Source: Isoetes taiwanensis (lineage: Eukaryota; Streptophyta; Lycopodiopsida; Isoetales; Isoetaceae). From it: a DNA stretch of 64,000 bases. Position 1 is the first letter of the stretch. Every line of letters starts with the position of its first letter. The DNA lies in NCBI GenBank assembly GCA_021234155.1, contig JAJEKV010000322.1, positions 188,001-252,000 on the forward strand, in the 5' to 3' direction. The translations under genes and the position numbers were made by a program. Positions 44,848-55,212 of the stretch are shown here, piece by piece. The notes under the pieces were generated by a model. It was not told where the DNA came from. It worked only from the letters and a program-made list of their open reading frames with translations, and did no database searches.

Positions 44848-45100
44848 ATAAAAAATTTAAGCGTCTGTGAAAACTTGATTCAGCGTCTGCGAAAACTTTT
44901 TTCAGCGTCTGTAAGCGCGTGAAAACCAGCGTCTGCGAACACGCCCGGTTTGGCGTCTGTGAAAATAATTCAGCGTCTGTGAAAAAACTTTCAGCGTCTG
45001 TAGCCCGTTTTAAAGCGTCTGAAAAGTCGACACAATACTTTTGCGGTAGCATAAATTTGTATTTAAGCGAAAGTTTGAAAGTTTTTCAGCGTCTGTGAAA
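44848..45100. repeat. Right subterminal repeats of the hAT element
   Basis: About nine copies of GCGTCTG, mostly as CAGCGTCTGTGAAAA, occur at roughly 25-30 base spacing. Then comes an AT palindrome, AAATACGTATTTTATT with AAAAAATACGTATTTT, close to the terminal repeat. The high copy number fits transposase binding sites. Confidence 0.85.
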
Positions 45101-45211
45101 TTTTCCGACGTGAGGTTTTATATCGTTAAATACGTATTTTATTAAAAAATACGTATTTTTTGACTTTATACGTCAGGAATTTTAATTTTGTACGTATAGA
45201 ACCTATCCCTG

Positions 45212-45886
45212 CAAAGGATTGATACCTTTCTCAAGTCACATAGCTATGAGCAAGGGGGAGCAGACAGTAACATCTACATCAAGAAGAGAAACTGTCATAT
45301 TTTGCTCCCAGCTCTGTATGTGGATGATGCCATATTAATAAGCAACAACTTGAATTTTCTGAGCGAGTGTAAACAAATCCTTGCGAAAGAATTTCAAATG
45401 ACTGATTATGGTGAAATTGCTTACTGCTTAGGAATCCAAGTCCTAAGAAATCGGAAAAAGAAGACAATTCATCTCAGTCAACAAAAATATATTGAAGACC
45501 TCTTGAAGAAATTTGAGATGGATAAGAGTAAGCCAATAAGTACTCCAATGGATATGAATATAAAATTGTCCAAAGATATGTGTCCTCAAAACCCTCAAGA
45601 AGAAGAGATCATGAAGAATACACCCTATGCAAGTGCAGTAGGCAGTCTCATGTATGCTGCTATATGTACAAGATCTGACATTGCTCATGCAGTCAGTTTT
45701 GTAAGTCAATTCTTGAGTAATCCAGGACCTATGCACTGGGCTGCAGTGAAGAGAATTCTTCGCTATCTTTCTGGCACCCCTAACTTTGGACTTACATTAC
45801 AAGGTGGTTCGCTCATACTCACAGGATATAGTGATGCTTCTTATGCAAGTGATGTTGAAATTCGCAAGTCCACAACTGGATATTGT
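45212..45886 (+). pseudogene. Copia RT-RNase H, 3' part
   Basis: After the hAT element the frame resumes (second copy of the 8-bp duplication, then DTFLKSHSYEQ). It shows LYVDDAILISNN near 45310 (catalytic YVDD), GEIAYCLGIQV, SQQKYIEDLLKKF, YASAVGSLMYAAICTRSDI and the RNase H start GYSDASYASD near 45830. It stays open from 45302 to the break after STTGYC, where unrelated GC-rich DNA begins. This is the best-preserved part of the element. Confidence 0.92.
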
Positions 45887-46013
45887 GACGTTCTAGCACG
45901 CGATTATCACGGTCCCGGGGCGATATCTTGATCGCCGCCCCACGCAGCGTACCGCCACTCCGACCGACGTGTACGCCAACGGATAGCCAGGTAAGTAGCC
46001 CTTGGGGGCAACT
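45887..46013. other. GC-rich 127-bp segment of unknown origin
   Basis: It joins the broken copia RNase H to an LTR. It holds a strong hairpin, GGGGCGAT with a short loop and GATCGCCGCCCC (about 45918-45942), and ends CTTGGGGGCAACT, which resembles a polypurine tract ahead of the LTR. It is unlike its neighbours in composition. Confidence 0.5.
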
Positions 46014-47454
46014 TGTTAGATATGTTCACATGTTATTAATGTGCACATGTGCACATTAATGTGGGCACACCTTTCCATGTTGGCATATTTTGCCACCTAG
46101 CCATTAAAGGCAAGTGGGGCCTTTTCAATTATCCCACATGCCAAAATGGGTAATTGAAAACCCTAGCCTAAACCCCATGTCTATTTAGGGTAGGAAAACC
46201 CTAGCTTGCTAGTTTTCGTCCTTAGGGTTTTAGAGCTCAGTTTTGGCTGCCCCAGGAGCCAAAACCGCCTCCCAGACGCCGCCCAAGCGAATTGCGCCAT
46301 CAGTTCCCCTGAATTCGATCAGCCCAGCAGGATGGTTGAACTCAGGTCAGGAGGAGCCACTCAAGGATCAGGTATTTGGTCAATTTAATAGCTTAAGACG
46401 TCTTCTAGTCAAAGAATCGATGAGGTTTAGACTATTAAGTTGGCCATAGCAGCTATCTAGATCTTAGATCTGGGACACTAACTAAAGAACCTAACTCTAT
46501 GATTAGATCTAGTTCTTTAGTTCTTCCATGATGTATTTGGATGATGTATTTACGTGAACTCCTTGTATTGGGAAGGGGGTAGAGGCTCTAAAGCTTGTAG
46601 TTGATGCTCCTAGAGTAGCCTCTCTAGCACCTGCTTGTAGATTCGCCCGTGTACAAGAGCCACACCGGTTGTGGGTGAAGAGGCCGACGGCTAAAAGAGG
46701 AGGTTCATGTTCGACGACTCTTGAGCGATCCCCCGGTGTGTAAAGCCGGGGGGATCATTGTGACTAGGTCTAATGGCTTACCACCGAGTCTTGGCGGGTA
46801 AGGCATGGGCTCGACCCCGTCGAAGTGGTGTACACTTTCGATTGGGTTCGGTCGAAGTAGGCAAGGGGCCCTCTAGTCACCCTGAGTCGGCATGTAGATT
46901 CACGGAGGGAGTGATCCCTACCGCCCCATCGGAGGGCGGGAGGATGAGACCGAGGAATAGCCCCTTCGGCTATGCATCCGGTAACTCTGATCAGTCCCGA
47001 CACTTTTCGGCCTACTACGCAAAGTGTGCATGAGGGAGGGGCGGATGGAGTGGACAACCCTATGCCATGTTCTTATGCCCGACCAACTCCATTGCCATGA
47101 ATTACATGCGCAGCGAACTCTCGGGAGACCCAAGCCGCCGATCACTCCCTTGAGTCTGAGCCTTGGGTAGGGATTCCCCTATGTGATGTGTGACCATTGT
47201 CTATGCAGATGTTGATATACCACCCCTCGGGGTGAATGGGGATTCTGTGAAATACCGACATGTATGTTTTTCACGCTTCATGACTAGGTAGGCCCGAGGG
47301 AGAGGGGTAGAATGACACCTTCACTCTTCCCAATTTGGGACTGTTACGGTGCAAATGATATGTGGAGGGCCCTGTATCAGCATGGAGCTGGTGTGGGGGA
47401 AGAACTCCTGTTTGTATACGGTGAGAGCACCGTACACGAGTAGGGGACGTCACA
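46014..47454 (+). mobile_element. Gypsy LTR (1441 bp)
   Basis: It starts TGTTAGATATGTTC and ends GGGACGTCACA, one base before the primer site TGGTATCAGAGC (47456-47467). It includes a very strong hairpin at 46727-46756. The size suits plant gypsy LTRs. Since no second LTR is present, the left end is inferred from the TGTTAG start and the change in composition. Confidence 0.6.
46727..46756. repeat. GC-rich hairpin in the LTR
   Basis: GATCCCCCGG (46727-46736) and CCGGGGGGATC (46746-46756) pair over ten bases with one extra G, around the loop TGTGTAAAG. It may act in RNA 3'-end formation or dimerisation; this is inference. Confidence 0.8.
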
Positions 47455-47657
47455 ATGGTATCAGAGCAATGTTCTTGGAGACCAAGAGCAAAGCACTGAC
47501 CATGTCCCAGTAGTACTAACTTGATAGGATCCTCAAGCCTCGAAAAGTGGGAAATTTTTTTCTCATCTTTGTAGTTTATGCTAAGCTAGTAACAATTAAG
47601 TGAATTGGAATTTAACAAGATTAAAAAGAATGAGCCAAAAATTTTCCAAGTGAGGTG

Positions 47658-47724
47658 GTCTCACAGCTCGCGCCTGGTCGCAGAACTAAATTTTAGTTTT
47701 GAAGCGAGGCGCAAGCTGTGAGAC
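47658..47724. repeat. Palindrome 1 (67 bp) in the gypsy leader
   Basis: The outer arms GTCTCACAGCT and AGCTGTGAGAC are perfect, then GCGCCT pairs with AGGCGC, closing at AACTAAA/TTTTAGTT. It is a near-perfect inverted repeat with almost no loop. With Helitrons B-D removed it lies about 191 bases from palindrome 2. Confidence 0.85.
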
Positions 47725-47806
47725 ATCGAGCCAAGAACACCAAAACATGATGAATTTGAGAAAAATAATGTGGTAAGGCTAATTCTAAGGTAGGAATTAG
47801 TTAGAA

Positions 47807-50773
47807 CTAGTAATGGTGCCCAGCGTTGCTGGGCATAAGTTAAGAATGTATAAATGATGTTCAAGAGAATGATGAGATGCCCTAATGGATTGGTATTAGC
47901 TCAATATTCCGTTCCTTAATCAGCTAGCATCTTTAACACTTACGTGGAGCATCATTTTGGAATAATTCTTAAAAACATAGCGTGTTTTAAGGCTCTTTCC
48001 TTTTGTTTTAGTCTTTAATCTCTCAAAAAATAATAACGATAATCTTCCTCTTATTGTGCAGAGCATGTCCCCTTTTGCTTTCCACGGTCACGTTGTTGTG
48101 CGCCCTAAGAATCGCTTTTGCAATTGTCGACCTAACAATTGCATGTAAAAAGCATGTCCTCTAATGCGGGCGGTTGTACATGGCATGCAACAAATTCGAG
48201 CTTCCTAAATGTAAACAACATGCCATACATAAAATATTGCTCTATATTTTTGGTTTCAATACCTCAAAGCATTGAACTCATCATTATAAACAAAAAAGGG
48301 GGGGGGGGTAAACAATAGTCTCTAGGCTTTTTTGTTCATGAAACAATGGGCCACGCCTATTTTATAAAGGATATTGGAAACAATTGTTTATTTCCAAACC
48401 CTTAATCGAGATTGATGTTTATGAGGGTGTTTATGCAAACTTCTCCCCAAATACCAAACTAATTGGGCAAACATAATGTCTATTTCTTGATAATGCTCTA
48501 ATGTTATCTTAACGCGATTTAACGTTGCTTTTATTACTCAAAAAGCTGCATTACATAAGTAATTGCTTCAATTAAAAATCTATAGCCCATGCACATGTTA
48601 ACACTCTAAGCATTTTTACATGTAGTCCAATATTTGGGGCGATTTGGGTTGAATTCCACATCGACTATAGAATGTAAGTGAAATTCAATCAAACCATATG
48701 CACTTACATAAATTAAAACATTTTCAAGGCCTTTCCCACCAACTTTAATTAGGACTCCAAGGATAATTGTGTATCGGCACCATCTTCTACTATGGAGGCC
48801 GGAGATTCGCCCATTCAACAAAAGCTGGTATCGCCGAAGTCTTCAATCGTCATTGTGTGATCACGGTAAGAACGTTCTCTGATTGTTCGAAAGACCAACA
48901 TAACATGTTGCAATGACCAATATCAATGGCTTTGCAAGAGGCCTTCGTTTTGGCTTGATAACCGATGTAGTCGTTCAAATGAAACTTCACACCAATGCTT
49001 ACGTCATCGGTGGCCGCCTCAAAGGACACCGCAGTTGGAATGCAAAAGAACGCGTGCAATCCTCGCAAGCACGCCAAGTAGCAAAGCATATCTTTGTTTC
49101 AATCGTTGAGCTTACAAAGGCAGCCATTCCTTCAAGAATCGAGTGATGATGGTACAGCCAGAGCAGGAGGCGGTGGGAGCTCGCAACCGCAAAGTGTTCG
49201 AGAGGACATCTTCCCCTGTAATTTATACCAAGCAAAACCTTCAAAACTCGTAGGCGTGCAAAACCTAATTATAAATGCAAGAAATTCAAAGAAACTAACA
49301 TGCAATGCAAGGACTTCACGAATGGCCTCAAAGACATTGAGATCTTCTTCATCCCATGCCTTCCAATCAGCCACCAAATCTGCCCAAATCTGTAGAATAC
49401 GATCAATTTTCCGCTGCCTCACTTGAAAGGGTTCTGACATGTATTTAACCAACGCCTCCAAGAAGGAGTGATCGTCGTTTAAGCGGGGAAGGAGGTGGTA
49501 GTCGCTCAGCACCTTTAAAATCCCGCAGAAATGAGGCAAGATGAAAGTTGCTCATTTACCATTGTAGACTTATGCAATGTACTGTAAATATCGGGTCAAA
49601 ACAAACTTGTGGTGGCGCTAGCCAAGCTTGCTGCAAAAGCTTGGCAACAATATCTGCAATTGTCTCACGGCCCGGACTTCCAAGCGCTGGGAGAATTTGC
49701 TTCATCATTTTCTTCGGGTTCAAGATCGCCCCAGTTTCGTATTAAAAGCGACCAGCCATTGCGAAAACCCAAGTTCTACAACCTGAAGTAACAGGACAAC
49801 CAGCATGTAAAATTTCTCGAGAAAAAATATCTCACAATCGCAAGAGATCCCATCATGGTGTCCTGTCAAGTCTTGATTGACAAAATAAAAAAAGTAACAA
49901 TGCGAGATCAAATCTTCATAAGTCTTTGAGCGAGGGCTTATTTGATTCAATGACTAAAAGGTAACAATGCAAGCCATAAAATGCACTAACAACAAAATAG
50001 AGAGTGATGACCATCCCAAATATGGTGACTTCATTTTTGGCCAGATAGATTCAATCGGTTAAATTTCAAATATGCATATCTTTGATTTAATCTAAACTTG
50101 AACAAAACCAACTTCCAAATCAATCTTGTACCTATAACATAGCTTCTGTAGAGAAGTAAATGATGAGGCGTTTGACATGTCTTTCCCAAGGATTCTTCTC
50201 TAGCTTTTGTGATATGGAACCTGGCGCATGAAGATTAGGTGGATTCTTTGAGCTCGAGCTTCACTCTTGCGGGTGGAAGCTTCCAAGAAAGCATGCAACC
50301 GGCCTCTACTCGCGCCTCTGTGAGCCTCGGCTATGGCCTCTCGCTTCGATTTATGGACTTTCCCAACGAAGAAACGCTAGCGGATGAATCACTTCTTGCA
50401 ATAGCCACTTGCGGATCCGTGAAGATCCTCTTCGTAACCTTGCCCCATGCCCAGCACTAAATAATCTATTCCGCCTTCTTGTTTTACACCTTCACACCTT
50501 CACCTCTGCTGTTCTGAAGCTTTCACCCGCCTTCACCATGTTAGCCGCCTTGAAACCATACCGAGAGGAGATAGATGCAAAATCGAGTAAGGGAAAACAT
50601 TCCGCCATAGCCAAGCTTAACTTAGAGCTGCTCCTGCCGCAAACAAAAAAAAAACTCTAGGAAAGGTAATTAGGAAACGATGCAGATGATGCCACGTGGC
50701 CTGGCGGAATCTCAGCCGCCCAATCTAGGGCGCCATTCAAGACAGACATACACTATAATTTTATTATATAGGA
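47807..50773 (-). mobile_element. Helitron B, 2967 bp, inverted relative of Helitron A
   Basis: On the minus strand it starts TCCTATATAATAAAATTATA (50773 down) and ends GCCCAGCAACGCTGGGC, ACCATTA and CTAG (47810-47807), followed by T in that sense. It aligns end to end with Helitron A, including captured exons. Its 5' end directly touches the CTAG of Helitron C. It is inserted in the gypsy leader. Confidence 0.9.
49130..50460 (-). pseudogene. Captured host gene fragment in Helitron B, unidentified
   Basis: This is the better-preserved copy of the fragment in Helitron A. The frame 49539-49132 reads ILKVLSDYHLLPRLNDDHSF, then LEALVKYMSEPFQVRQRK, then RILQIWADLVADWKAWDEED, and meets a GTTAGT donor after EVLALH. 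An upstream exon-like piece near 49690-49590 reads ETIADIVAKLLQQAWLAPPQ. A third near 50460-50230 reads KREAIAEAHRGAS and FLEASTRKSEARAQRIH. The sense is that of the Helitron. Helical and acidic/aromatic, it is probably part of a host protein; the family is not recognised. Confidence 0.55.
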
Positions 50774-51976
50774 CTAGTAACGGTGCCCAGCGTTGCTGGG
50801 CATATGTTGAGTATCTATAAATGATAAGGTAGCAATGAGCCGAGGTGCTACTCACCTATAGATTATCCTTTCATTTAGTCTCTACCTTGCTTTCCAATTC
50901 ATCCCTCTCTTAGAAGCTGCTGCATTCCTGTTCCTGAGCCTAGAATAGCTTGATGCATTGGCAAAGTTTCTTAATGTCTTTCATCTTTGCTTACTCTTAA
51001 CCGAGGCTAAGGATTTTTTAATGTCTTCCATGTTTGCTTGCCTTTAAACGAAATTTGGTGAGCAACCTTGGGTGAGTGGTTGCTAGGCTTTTCAGTAGAA
51101 AAGATATTCCACATAAAGGGCATATAAATGTTTGGTGACTCTTGAAATACAATATACATTAGTATTTTGTTGGGCATTCAGAGTTGGTATGCTATAAGAA
51201 GCACATCATCCTTAACTTGGGGCTAAATATTTCGGTTGGTGTTAAGTGTTAAAAGTAGAGCAAACTTGGAAAGAAGCAACCCCAAAGATAATAAGAAAAT
51301 GTGCTAGCAAAGCTAAAGGTTGCACAAATTAAGATTATATACATATGATTTTAGATATTTGCCTCTATAGTGCAGTATTATGCAAAAATGGGTTATCATT
51401 ATTAAGTGACCCCTTTTAATTCATATCCTGTTCATGCATATGCTCTCAGATGCACAAAGCTTTTTCATTTTGATTGCAATGGTTAAATGCTTATTCATCT
51501 CCACTTCTCCACGTTCAACTCCACATTTATACGAATAAAATGTGCAAATTTCTCAAAAACATACATTCATCAACGTACAAAATTTGTAAGAACGTCTTGT
51601 TAAACATGTACAGAAAATCCATCTTCTAAGATATTGCAAGGCCATCAAAACATCAATCATAAAAACATCAACCATATTTAACACTTACATTTCGGCTTCA
51701 TGTGGTTCATGCCTTTGATATGCTTCAGGATTCTCTAAAAGGTTTTCATGTGTCAAATGCAAGCAGAGAGATGTGACAGAAAATAGAATTTATATGCCAT
51801 AGATGACATACAACTGCACCTGTTAGAGATTTGTTGAGCGCTGCAAAAGATACGATTCTCTCAACATTTGCATTTGTAAGGCATCTATAGAATATGCTTA
51901 CCAGCACATAGACTTGGCATCATAGACTTGGCATCATGGGAGATGCCATGGTCCCTGCAAGCAAATAACAATTAGA

Positions 51977-53921
51977 CTAGTAATGGTACCCAGCCTTGCT
52001 GGGCATAAATTAGGAACCTTTAATTTCTTTCTTTTTTTGTTCTCCGTTTTTTTTTTCAAACCCCCTTCTCCCTCCCTTTGCCTTCCCTTTCCCCTTCCCC
52101 TTTTTTCTTTCTCTTTTTCTTATCAGCTTTTTCCCTTTCTTTTTATCTTTCCCCGCTCTTCCCATTTTTCCACTACTCTTTTTCCCTTTCCTTTTCCCCT
52201 TCCTCTTCCTCTTCCTTTTCCTTTTCTCTTTCCCATTTCTCATGCATTTTTTTCGTTCTCTTTTGCTTACCTTTTTATGTGCCCTTTTCTTCCTTTCCCC
52301 ACCCTCTTCCTCTTGATCACGTGCCCTTTTTCCCATCTCTTTTCCCATTTCTCTCTCCCCTTTTCCTCATGCTCTTTTTGCTTTCCCTTCTCCTTTTTTC
52401 GCTTCCTTTTTCCTTTCAACTTTCCATTCCCTTTTCATACTTTCCCCACCCTTTTGCTTTGCGCTGTTCCCTTTTTCCCTTTCCTTTCTCTTTCCCCTTC
52501 CTTTACATTTTCCCTTTCCCTTTTCATATGCCTCTTTTCATTCCCTTTTCTCAACCTTTTTTATGTACCCTTTTCCTTCTTTTTCCCCATCCTCTTCCCC
52601 TTCCCCTTTCCACTTTCTCCTTTCTTTTTTCTTTTCCCTTTCCCATACTCTTTTTCCCTTTCTTTTTTCTATTTCCTCACCCTTTCCCTCTTCCCTTTTT
52701 TCTCATGCCCTTTTCTCCTTCCTCTTTTCCTCTTTTCCTTGCTCCCTACCCTTGTCTATTCTACTTTCCCCCCACCCTTTTCCTCCTTTTTCCATCCTTT
52801 CCCTCTTCCTTTTTCTCGATGCTCTTTTTACTTCCCTTTTTTCTTTTTCTTCACCCTTTCTCTCTTCCCTTTTTTTCACGCCCTTTCCTTTTTCCTCTTT
52901 TTCTCGTTCCCTTTTCCCAAGTTCTCTTTTGCCCTTTTCCCCCTCTCTTTTCCTTTTTACTTTCCTTTTTCCCATGGACTTTGCAACTTTTTCTTATTTT
53001 CCCTTACCTTTTTCTCCTTTTCTCACCCTTACTTCTTACCCTTTTTGCGGTGCCCTTTTTCCTTTCCTTTTTCCCCTCACCTATTCTATTCCTTTTTCTA
53101 TTTCCTTTTATCTTTCGCTTTTTCCTTTTGTCCTTCTCTTTCCTTTTTCCTCTTACCTTTCTTTTATTCCTTTTCCCTTTTCCCTTTTCCCTTTCATCGT
53201 TTTCATCGTTTTTCCTTTTCCCTTCCCCTTTTCCTTTTCCCTTTTCCCTTTCATCGTTTTTCCTTTTCCCTTCCCCTTTTCCTTTTCCCTTTTCCTTTTC
53301 CCTTTCATCGTTTTCTTTTTTCCTTCCCCTTTTCCTTTCCTTTTCCCTTTTCCCTTTCATCGTTTTTTCCTTTTCCTTCCTCTTTTCCTTTTCTCTTTTC
53401 CTTTTTTCCCTTTCATCGTTTTCCTTTTTCCTTTCTTTTTTTCCTTTTCCCTTTTCCCTTTTCCCTTTCATCGTTTTTTCCTTTTCCCTTCCCTTTTCCT
53501 TTTTTCCTTTTCCCTTTTCCTTTTTCCTTTCATCGTTTTTCCTTTTCCCTTCCCCTTTTCCTTTTACCTTTTCCCTTTTCCCTTTCATCGTTTTTCCTTT
53601 TCCGATCCCCTTTTCCTTTTCCCTTTTCCCTTTCATCGTTTTTTCCTTTTCCCTTTTCCTTTTCCTTTTTCCTTTTCCCTTTTCCCTTTTCCCTTTCATC
53701 ATTGTTCCTTTTCCCTTCCCCTTTTCCTTTTCCCTTTTCCCTTTCATCGTTTTTCCTTTTCCTTTTCCTTTTTCCTTTTCCCTTTCATATTGAAGCCATA
53801 GTCAAGATGAAATTTTAGTTGAAGACACGCACACATCATCTCCACCATTGGTTAATCAAATCCTCGACCGTCCGATTTAGGGCTCCATTGAAGACACACG
53901 CTATAATTTTATAATATAAGA
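51977..53921 (-). mobile_element. Helitron D, 1945 bp, polypurine body, nested in Helitron C
   Basis: The 3' end is CTAG (51980-51977), with GCCCAGCAAGGCTGGG as the hairpin (one loop change). The 5' end is TCTTATATTATAAAATTATA from 53921, flanked on the plus strand by A before and T after. The body is about 1.77 kb of pyrimidine on the plus strand, whose last 600 bases are a minisatellite. No protein is encoded. Confidence 0.9.
53185..53790. repeat. TTTCATCG minisatellite inside the polypyrimidine tract of Helitron D
   Basis: CCCTTTCATCGTTTTTCC recurs about twelve times (near 53193, 53203, 53250, 53304, 53357, 53411, 53467, 53529, 53584, 53633, 53695, 53743), usually 45-62 bases apart. The spacer is TTTTCCCTTCCCC and TTTTCCTTTTCCC. 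Regular spacing suggests expansion by unequal exchange or replication slippage. Confidence 0.85.
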
Positions 53922-54339
53922 TATTAATAAGTGAAGTTAATCGATACTTCACATAAACATCATGTGCAGCCTGTAGTAAACATAGCCTAAGAGAGAAACC
54001 ATACAGAATGGAGCTGGAGCAGACCTGTACTTCCTTCTATTAAATCAGTCATACATTATGGATAGGGAGCAAGGCCAAAGGATCAGAGACATATATCAAT
54101 GCTGTGGCATAGAAATAAACACGACCAGATCCAGCATGCTTTGGTGGTTTTGTAAACCCCAATACCAAATGCCAGTAATTTTTCCAAATGTTGAAGCCCA
54201 TCCAGTAGCGCCCTAGAAGATAAGCCATTGGGTTAAATTCTGGACAAAAGCATAGAACAAAGAACCAAGAAATTTACCTCTAATCAGGGCATCCCTGCTT
54301 CAAATCTGACCATACCTCAACCATATCTTCTTTGTTTCC

Positions 54340-54740
54340 ATCAAAATCCGGCTGCCCATGCAAATTTGGGTGCCCATGCTCCAAATCCGGTTTGCCTCTG
54401 CTCAAAACCAGTAGCCTTTGCTCATGCCACAGCTATACGCGCTTGAAATCTTCGGTTCCTCACGGATTTCTTTCATGGCCCGGCAGCCGCCCACATCAAA
54501 AATGGCTGCCTTGGCTCGGGAATCCGACTTCTTGGCTTAGAATCCGGCTGCCTCCGCTAATACAGCTGCTATCACGGTGCAAAATCCGGCTACCCCGGTT
54601 GCCCTTTGCAAATTTCGGCAGCCCTTGGCTCAATCCGGCTGCCCTGTTTTTTTTGCTATGGCTTTACACCACAAGGCTGCCAAATCTCATAGCCATGCCG
54701 CCACTGCTCAAACCAGCGGATCTACCTCAGCCGGATTAGC
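54340..54740. repeat. Degenerate ~30-bp repeat in Helitron C
   Basis: AATCCGGCTGCC and variants (AATCCGGTTTGCC, AATCCGACTTC, AATCCGGCTACC, AATTTCGGCAGCC) recur about nine times, often followed by GCTC or TGCTCAAA, at about 20-60 base spacing. It produces a frame of 135 codons rich in Pro/Cys/Leu that is probably not a gene. Confidence 0.7.
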
Positions 54741-54935
54741 TCCCGCCTCCTGCCCTGCCATGAAGGAGAAACCCTAAAGAAAGGTAAGCTGAAAGAAAAG
54801 GTGGAGATGATGCCACGTGTCTACAAAAATCCAAACCGTCCAATTCAAAGTGTCGTTCAAGACAGACATACATTAAAATTTTATAATATAGGATAGCATG
54901 TTTTAATTACCTAAAAACCCTAGAAACGTATGAGA

Positions 54936-55000
54936 TCTCACAGCTCGTGCCTGGTCGCAAAACTAAACATTAGTATTGGAACGAGGCGCAAGCTGTGAGA
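54936..55000. repeat. Palindrome 2 in the gypsy leader
   Basis: TCTCACAGCTCGTGCCTGGT at the left and AGGCGCAAGCTGTGAGA at the right are complementary with few mismatches, around AACTAAACATTAGT. It is the same sequence family as palindrome 1 and lies about 168 bases before a TATA box. Confidence 0.85.
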
Positions 55001-55103
55001 CCAATAGGTAGAAAAAGTCTGAAATAAGTATAAGTTTTAGCTAAGTTGGTGCCTTAGCATGTTAAACAGAGCAACTTGAGTTTTGACCTAAAATTCCCCA
55101 AGC

Positions 55104-55112
55104 TATAAATAG
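55104..55112 (+). promoter_or_regulatory. TATA box, module 1
   Basis: TATAAATAG stands 109 bases before the ATG of the Lys-rich reading frame at 55213. A similar box and leader (TAGCGAT, then CGGGCGCTT) occur in module 2. Confidence 0.6.
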
Positions 55113-55212
55113 ATGTAGAACCCCCTCATTTTTAGGTCCAAGCCTAGAAATCCGCTCTTCCCAACTTAGCGATCTTCGGGCGCTTTTTATCCGATTGACG
55201 ATCCAGTAAAGC

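Larger units (their letters stand above)
34819..45211 (+). mobile_element. hAT DNA transposon, 10393 bp, perfect TIR and TSD
   Basis: The left end CAGGGATAGGTTC (34819-34831) and right end GAACCTATCCCTG (45199-45211) are a perfect 13-bp inverted repeat. They are flanked by the 8-bp duplication CAAAGGAT (34811-34818 and 45212-45219). Both ends carry subterminal repeats of GCGTCTG(T/C)GAAA. Inside are a BED/DUF659/hAT-C transposase on the plus strand, an array of foldbacks, and an unrecognised minus-strand coding-like region. At 10.4 kb it is large for hAT (usually 2-5 kb). Removing it restores the copia RT frame. Confidence 0.95.
31061..45886 (+). mobile_element. Ty1/copia element, split by a hAT element, 3' end missing
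   Basis: A 5' LTR (31061-31462) and primer site lead into gag, integrase, RT and RNase H in copia order (integrase before RT). The RT is cut at 34818/45212 by a 10.4 kb hAT element, after which the frame resumes. The copia sequence stops abruptly at about 45886 inside RNase H (STTGYC), and no 3' LTR is seen, so the 3' end was lost. It is inserted in the minus-strand gypsy integrase end. Confidence 0.88.
50774..54893 (-). mobile_element. Helitron C, about 2175 bp without nested Helitron D
   Basis: The 3' end CTAG is at 50777-50774, next to the hairpin GCCCAGCAACGCTGGGC. The 5' end TCCTATATTATAAAATTTTA starts at 54893, followed on the plus strand by T. The 5' subterminal region (GACAGACATA, then GATGATGCCACGTG) matches Helitrons A and B. 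Helitron D (51977-53921) lies inside. The left part (50800-51976) is AT-rich with no gene seen; the right part holds a degenerate 30-bp repeat (54340-54740). Confidence 0.85.

Noticed and set aside
34861-45205. Two different copia elements flanking a gap, considered before the hAT ends were found
   Set aside because: The CAAAGGAT duplication and CAGGGATAGGTTC inverted repeat show one copia element split by one hAT insertion.
53004-53747. Lys/Arg/Glu/Gly open frame of 247 codons on the minus strand
   Set aside because: A reading of the polypurine strand of Helitron D in GAAAAG/GGGAAA units. No non-repetitive sequence or start context supports a protein.
54332-54739. 135-codon frame rich in Cys, Pro and Ser in Helitron C
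   Set aside because: It follows from the degenerate AATCCGGCTGCC repeat and has no recognisable domain.
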